Positions 59,912-64,000 of a DNA stretch of 64,000 nt are shown one piece after another. Within the stretch, counting starts at the first letter, position 1; each line of letters starts with the position of its first letter. The stretch is from Skermanella mucosa (GTDB lineage: Bacteria > Pseudomonadota > Alphaproteobacteria > Azospirillales > Azospirillaceae). The position numbers and the translations under genes were made by a program. The DNA lies in the NCBI RefSeq assembly GCF_016765655.2, contig NZ_CP086106.1, forward strand, positions 5,664,501-5,728,500, written 5' to 3'. The notes beneath the pieces are model-generated. The model searched no databases, was not told where the DNA came from, and saw only the letters and a program-made list of their open reading frames with translations.

Positions 59912-61969
59912 TCACAGGTCCTTGCACAGGCGGGCGGCGTCGTAGATCGCCGCATGGATGTTGCGCCCGGCGACCCCGTCGCCGATGCGGTAGAGGACCG
60001 CGTGCCCGTTGCTCCGATGGGGTTGCGGCCGGCCCTCGACCAGGGCCCGCAGGTCCATCTCACCCCGGTTCACCGAACGCTCCTTCAGGTCGAAATACAG
60101 GCCCTCGTTGGGCAGCGTGCCGAACTCGACCACGACCTGGTCGACCAGCCGCTCCTCCTCCTCGTGGGTGAACTCGTTGCGCAGCACCGCGACCAGCTTG
60201 TTGCCCTCGCGATAGATCTCGGTGAGCTGGAGGTTGGGCGACATGACGACGCCCAGCTTGTACAGCTCGCGCAGGTGGATCGGCTGGTTGGTGGCCCCGA
60301 CCTCCTCGGCGATCATGCGATCCTGGGTCGCGATCTCCACCAAGGCGCCTCGCTTCGCCAGGAACTCGGCGCAGGACGAGGCGTGGTGCTGGCCGGTCCC
60401 GTCGTACAGCAGGATGTTGTCGGCCGGCTCCACGGCGCCGGACAGCATGTCCCAGGTGGTAACGGCCAGCTCAGCGCCCTTGACGTCGCCCCGGCTGGGA
60501 TGGCCGCCGGTCGCCAGGATGATCACGTCGGGCTTCTCCGCCTCGATCAGGTCGGGTGTCGCCTCGACGCCCAGCCGCATGTCGGTGCCGAGCCTGGTCG
60601 CCTGCTGGGTCAGCCAGCGGGTGATCCCGGTCAGGGCCTCCCGCCAGGTCGCCTTGGCGGCGATGGTGATCTGGCCGCCGGTTGCGGCGTTCTTCTCGAA
60701 CAGCACGACGGAATGGCCGCGCTCTGCGCACACCCGAGCCGCCTCCAGCCCGCCGGGGCCGCCGCCGACCACCACGACGCGCTTCTTCTCCGTGGCCTTG
60801 GGAATGACGTGGGGCATCGTCCGCTCGCGCCCGGTCGCCGCGTTCTGGATGCACAGGGCGTCGCCGCCGGCATAGATCCGGTCGATGCAGTAGCCGGCGC
60901 CGACGCATTGCCGGATGTCGTCCATCCGCCCTTCCATCAGCTTCCGCACCAGGTGCGGGTCGGCGATATGGGCGCGGGTCATGGCGACCATGTCCACGTG
61001 CCCCTCGGCCACGGCGCGGCCGGCGGTGTTCAGGTCGGTCACCCGCTGGGCGTGGAAGACGGGGATGTCCACCTCGCGCTTGATGGCGCTGGGCAGGAAC
61101 AGGAAGGGGGCAACCGGGAACGACATGTTGGGCAGCACGATCGCGTGGGCCAGATGGTCCCGCGCCTGTCCGCCCAGGATGTTGGCAAAGTCGATCAGCC
61201 CGCGCCCGGCATAGGTCCGGGCGATGGCGACGCAGTCCTCGTGGGTCAGGCCGTCGTCGATCAACTCGTCGCCCGACATGCGGATGCCAATGACGTAGTC
61301 GTCGCCGACCGCCTCGCGGCAGGCCTCCAGCACCTCGATGCCGAAGCGCATGCGGTTCTCCAGGCTGCCGCCGTACTTGTCGGTACGCCGGTTGACCGAG
61401 GGGCTCCAGAACTGGTCGATCAGGTGGCCGTGGGCGGCCGACAGCTCGAATCCATCCAGACCGCCCTCCTTGCAGCGGCGCGCCGCGGCGGCATAGTCGG
61501 CGACGATGCGCCGGATGTCGGTGTCCTCCATCTCCTTCGGGATGGTCCGGCCCGCCGGCTCCCGCCGGGGCGAGGCGGACACGGTGGGCAGCCAGTTCTC
61601 GGTATCCCACTTGGTCCGGCGGCCCATATGGGTGAGCTGGACCATCAGCGCCGCGCCATGGGCGTGGACGCGGTCGGAGAACTCCCGGAAGAAGGGGACG
61701 ACGCTGTCGTCGGCGACCGAGATCTGGTTCCAAGGGGCCGCCGGGCTGTCGAGCGCCACCGACGACGAGCCCCCGAACATGGTCAGGCCGATGCCGCCTT
61801 TCGCCTTCTCCTCGTGATAGAGCTGGTAGCGCTCCTTGGGCTTGCCGTCCGAGCCGTAGGATGGCGCGTGCGACGTGCTCATCACCCGGTTGCGGATGGT
61901 CAGGTGCTTGATTTTCAAGGGGCGGAGAAGCGCTTCGACGGGAGACATTTGACCTCGGTTCCCCATCAT
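59912..61969 (-). CDS. dgcA: dimethylglycine demethylation protein DgcA
   Basis: A 685-residue old-yellow-enzyme-type FMN barrel fused to an FAD/NAD(P) domain, as in trimethylamine dehydrogenase and 2,4-dienoyl-CoA reductase. FMN barrel: LTIRNRVMSTSHAPSYGSDG, VQLTHMGRRTKWDTENWLP, GGLDGFELSAAHGHLIDQFW. 4Fe-4S ligands: CVGAGYCIDRIYAGGDALC. FAD site: VVVVGGGPGGLEAARVCAER. It oxidises dimethylglycine to sarcosine. It is first gene of the dgcA-dgcB-etfA-etfB operon. The start at 61969 has GGGA upstream; ATG 61948 is an alternative. Confidence 0.93.
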   Translation of the reverse strand: MMGNRGQMSPVEALLRPLKIKHLTIRNRVMSTSHAPSYGSDGKPKERYQLYHEEKAKGGIGLTMFGGSSSVALDSPAAPWNQISVADDSVVPFFREFSDRVHAHGAALMVQLTHMGRRTKWDTENWLPTVSASPRREPAGRTIPKEMEDTDIRRIVADYAAAARRCKEGGLDGFELSAAHGHLIDQFWSPSVNRRTDKYGGSLENRMRFGIEVLEACREAVGDDYVIGIRMSGDELIDDGLTHEDCVAIARTYAGRGLIDFANILGGQARDHLAHAIVLPNMSFPVAPFLFLPSAIKREVDIPVFHAQRVTDLNTAGRAVAEGHVDMVAMTRAHIADPHLVRKLMEGRMDDIRQCVGAGYCIDRIYAGGDALCIQNAATGRERTMPHVIPKATEKKRVVVVGGGPGGLEAARVCAERGHSVVLFEKNAATGGQITIAAKATWREALTGITRWLTQQATRLGTDMRLGVEATPDLIEAEKPDVIILATGGHPSRGDVKGAELAVTTWDMLSGAVEPADNILLYDGTGQHHASSCAEFLAKRGALVEIATQDRMIAEEVGATNQPIHLRELYKLGVVMSPNLQLTEIYREGNKLVAVLRNEFTHEEEERLVDQVVVEFGTLPNEGLYFDLKERSVNRGEMDLRALVEGRPQPHRSNGHAVLYRIGDGVAGRNIHAAIYDAARLCKDL

Positions 61970-62145
61970 TGTGACAGTCCCAAGAATTCGCTGGCGGTGG
62001 CAGGGGCACCTGCCCTAGCGCGACAAATTTCCGTCAAGTTGCGACAAGGTGTCCGATACCCCTTCCGCGGCATCCGGCAGCTTGAGAAAACGGCCGCGCC
62101 CGCATACCACCGGGTGGAGAACAGGCAGGCACAGGCTCCACCCGG

Positions 62146-63168
62146 ATGACGGACGAGACGGAAGGCGAGGATGGGAAGCGGCGCCTGGTCAGCCGGCACG
62201 ACCAGTTCGCGAAATACCTTCTGGATCAACCCGGCATCGCCGACGCGTTCCTTCGCGAACGGCTGCCGGCGGCGGTGGCGGCCAACCTTTCCGACGCGCC
62301 GGCGGTGGACAGGTCGGAGAGCTTCGTCGACGCCGCCCTGCGGGAGCGGCGCGGCGACAGGGTCTACAGCCTGAGCACCCGAACCGGCGACCCGCTGCTG
62401 ACCTGGGCGCTGGTCGAGCACAAGAGCACGCCGCACATCAACTCGCTCCCCCAGCTCCTGACCTATGTGAGTGGTGCCGCCGTACGGGGCGCCGTCCGGC
62501 GGGTCATGCCGGATGGAAGCGTCTGGATGGTTCCCGTTCCGGTGTACGCGATCATCCTGTATCATGGGAAACGGCCATGGTCGCTGCCGACCCGGCTTCG
62601 GGATGCCTATGGCGTGCCGGGTGGGATGGTTGAAGCGGGGCTGCTCGATTTCGGCTATGTCCTGATCGACCTGGAGACGATCGCCGATGACGAATTGTCC
62701 CGGCATCCCGATCTTCAGGCGGGCCTGCTGGTGCTGAAATACGCGGGCAGCGACGCCGACCCGCAGGAAACGCTGGAGCGGCTGCTGACGATCGGGGCGG
62801 CAGCCGGCCTGGCGGTGATCGTGGCGGTGGTGAGGTACCTGTTCAGCGCGGCGGAAAACCTGGACCGCCAGCACTTGAGGACGATCTTGGGCCGCATCGT
62901 GCCGGAGGAGAGTGAAATGATCATGTCGAACGCGCTTCGCGAAGTCATGGCCGAGGCCCGCGCCGAAGGCGTGATCCTGGGCGAAGCCAAGGGCCAGGCC
63001 AGGGGCAAGGCCGAGATGCTGCTTCGCCTGCTCGGCCGACGCTTCGGCGCGGTGCCGGAGGAGACTGTGCAAAGGGTGCGGGCGGCATCGATCGAAGATC
63101 TGGACAGCTGGGCCGAAACTATTTTCGACGCGCCAACGCTCGACGCGGTTTTTAACGATCTTCATTGA
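62146..63168 (+). CDS. Rpn-family PD-(D/E)XK nuclease (transposase_31 type), copy 2
   Basis: A 340-residue paralogue of the protein at 26245-27309. Core motifs are [39 protein letters not shown] (Asp) and WALVEHKSTPHI (E-x-K); the C-terminal region is LGRRFGAVPEETVQRVRAA. Long blocks are identical to copy 1, while the segment after the E-x-K motif and the linker near residue 280 differ. It lacks the acidic/His N-terminal repeat of copy 1. It diverges from dgcA and ends 36 bp from the convergent glyA end. Confidence 0.85.
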   Translation: MTDETEGEDGKRRLVSRHDQFAKYLLDQPGIADAFLRERLPAAVAANLSDAPAVDRSESFVDAALRERRGDRVYSLSTRTGDPLLTWALVEHKSTPHINSLPQLLTYVSGAAVRGAVRRVMPDGSVWMVPVPVYAIILYHGKRPWSLPTRLRDAYGVPGGMVEAGLLDFGYVLIDLETIADDELSRHPDLQAGLLVLKYAGSDADPQETLERLLTIGAAAGLAVIVAVVRYLFSAAENLDRQHLRTILGRIVPEESEMIMSNALREVMAEARAEGVILGEAKGQARGKAEMLLRLLGRRFGAVPEETVQRVRAASIEDLDSWAETIFDAPTLDAVFNDLH

Positions 63169-63204
63169 AAAGCGGCGGCGCGGACCCTTCCGCGCCGCCG
63201 GGTT

Positions 63205-64000
63205 TCACTCCGCCGCGGCCGCCAGGGGAGTTCCCGAATAGATCGGGAAACGGGCGCACAAGGTCTGCACCCGCTCCCGAACCTTGGCCTCGACCACTGC
63301 GTTGTCGCCGGAACCGCCGGCGGCGGCCAGCCCGTCCAGGACCTGGGTGATCATCTCGCCGACCTGGGTGAATTCCGCCGTGCCGAAGCCCCGCGTCGTG
63401 GCGGCCGGGGTGCCGAGGCGCACGCCCGAGGTCACCATCGGCTTCTCCGGGTCGAACGGGATGCCGTTCTTGTTGCAGGTCATCCCGGCGCGCTCCAGGC
63501 TCGCCTCGGCGGCCTTGCCGGTCAGGCCCTTGGGCCGCAGGTCGACCAGCACGATGTGGCTGTCGGTTCCGCCCGACACGATATCCACCCCGCCCTCGAC
63601 CAGCCTTGAAGCCAGCGCGCGGGCATTGTCCACGACCGACCGGGCATAGGTCTTGAATTCCGGCCGCAGCGCCTCGCCGAACGACACCGCCTTCGCGGCG
63701 ATCACATGCATCAGCGGACCGCCCTGCAATCCCGGGAACACGGCGGAGTTGATCTTCTTGCCCAGGTCGGCGTCGTTGGACAGCACCATGCCGCCGCGCG
63801 GCCCCCGAAGCGTCTTGTGCGTGGTCGTGGTGATGACATGGGCCTGCGGGACCGGATTGGGATAGACGCCGCCCGCGATCAGGCCGGCATAGTGGGCCAT
63901 GTCCACCATCAGGTATGCCCCGACCTCGTCGGCGATTTCCCGGAACGCGACGAAGTCGATCACCCGGGGATAGGCCGAGCCGCCGGCGACGATCAGCTTC
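63205..64000 (-). CDS. glyA: serine hydroxymethyltransferase, C-terminal part (cut by window edge)
   Basis: The last 265 codons of SHMT, interconverting glycine plus 5,10-methylene-THF and serine plus THF. The PLP lysine is in [79 protein letters not shown] and [17 protein letters not shown] are family signatures. The frame continues leftward in the gene beyond 64000 (reads [16 protein letters not shown] at the edge). Its position next to the betaine-demethylation genes fits the glycine-to-serine end of that pathway, although glyA is also a housekeeping gene. Confidence 0.96.
   Translation of the reverse strand, partial: KLIVAGGSAYPRVIDFVAFREIADEVGAYLMVDMAHYAGLIAGGVYPNPVPQAHVITTTTHKTLRGPRGGMVLSNDADLGKKINSAVFPGLQGGPLMHVIAAKAVSFGEALRPEFKTYARSVVDNARALASRLVEGGVDIVSGGTDSHIVLVDLRPKGLTGKAAEASLERAGMTCNKNGIPFDPEKPMVTSGVRLGTPAATTRGFGTAEFTQVGEMITQVLDGLAAAGGSGDNAVVEAKVRERVQTLCARFPIYSGTPLAAAAE

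Noticed and set aside
1-64000. CRISPR arrays or prophage genes
   Set aside because: No regularly spaced repeats longer than the 15-bp triplet at 38378, and no phage structural or integrase genes were seen.

Overview
This is a high-GC window with short spacers, many 4-16 bp gene overlaps, GTG and TTG starts, and gene content typical of a soil or plant-associated alphaproteobacterium. Supporting features are a type II (kinase-fold) ThrB next to RnhA, IspH, a large multi-component sensor repertoire, choline-sulfate and glycine-betaine catabolism, and an RlpA-like protein. Rhodospirillales/Azospirillaceae (Azospirillum or Skermanella type) fits best, but that placement is an inference from gene content, not from a marker alignment.

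Layout. 1-2.7 kb: the 5' end of thrS, a family-4 glycosyltransferase, an alpha/beta hydrolase and a small membrane protein. 2.86-4.5 kb: tRNA-Ser(GGA) followed by a decayed accessory patch. It holds a ParD antitoxin with a nonsense-mutated ParE, an IS66-type transposase remnant, and a BrnA antitoxin with a frameshifted and internally deleted BrnT. 4.6-16.8 kb: a Tat-exported carotenoid-oxygenase-like enzyme with a DUF2141 partner, a membrane LytTR regulator, a copper P-type ATPase behind a CueR-type promoter, a sulfur block (cysE, metY, an Rrf2 regulator), a small CDF protein, an NAD(P)-dependent oxidoreductase, RlpA and a helix-hairpin-helix protein. 16.9-28.9 kb: a very large flavin/iron-sulfur oxidoreductase, a lipoprotein, ispH, a CBS-containing hybrid histidine kinase with its response regulator, an Rpn-type nuclease, thrB and rnhA. 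28.9-37.4 kb: a porin, envelope proteins, an AspT/YidE-like transporter, an esterase lipoprotein and a second two-component pair. 37.4-42.6 kb: choline-sulfate utilisation (betC, choX, a LysR regulator) and a DUF2264 protein. 42.6-47.9 kb: an accessory patch with a REP doublet, a membrane-anchored STAND NTPase with a leucine-rich tail flanked by 14-bp direct repeats, and a complete 1.79-kb insertion sequence with perfect ends, a target duplication and a divergent passenger gene. 47.9-64 kb: glycine-betaine uptake and demethylation (gbcA/gbcB, proVWX-type ABC transporter, dgcA-dgcB-etfA-etfB), pabB-pabC, a second Rpn-type nuclease, and the 3' part of glyA.

How genes work together. BetC and ChoX would liberate and import choline. 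The proVWX-type transporter imports betaine, GbcAB removes the first methyl group, and DgcAB with the electron-transfer flavoprotein removes the next. The C1 units produced meet folate chemistry, to which the adjacent pabB/pabC (p-aminobenzoate) and glyA (glycine + C1 to serine) also belong. The choline-to-betaine oxidases and sarcosine oxidase are not in the window.

The best candidate for something undescribed is the membrane STAND NTPase at 43.4-45.4 kb. Its sensor-like tail differs in base composition from its NTPase core and it sits in a repeat-bounded accessory segment. Secondary candidates are the two antitoxins retained beside dead toxins, the structured metY leader, and the 1166-residue fused redox protein.
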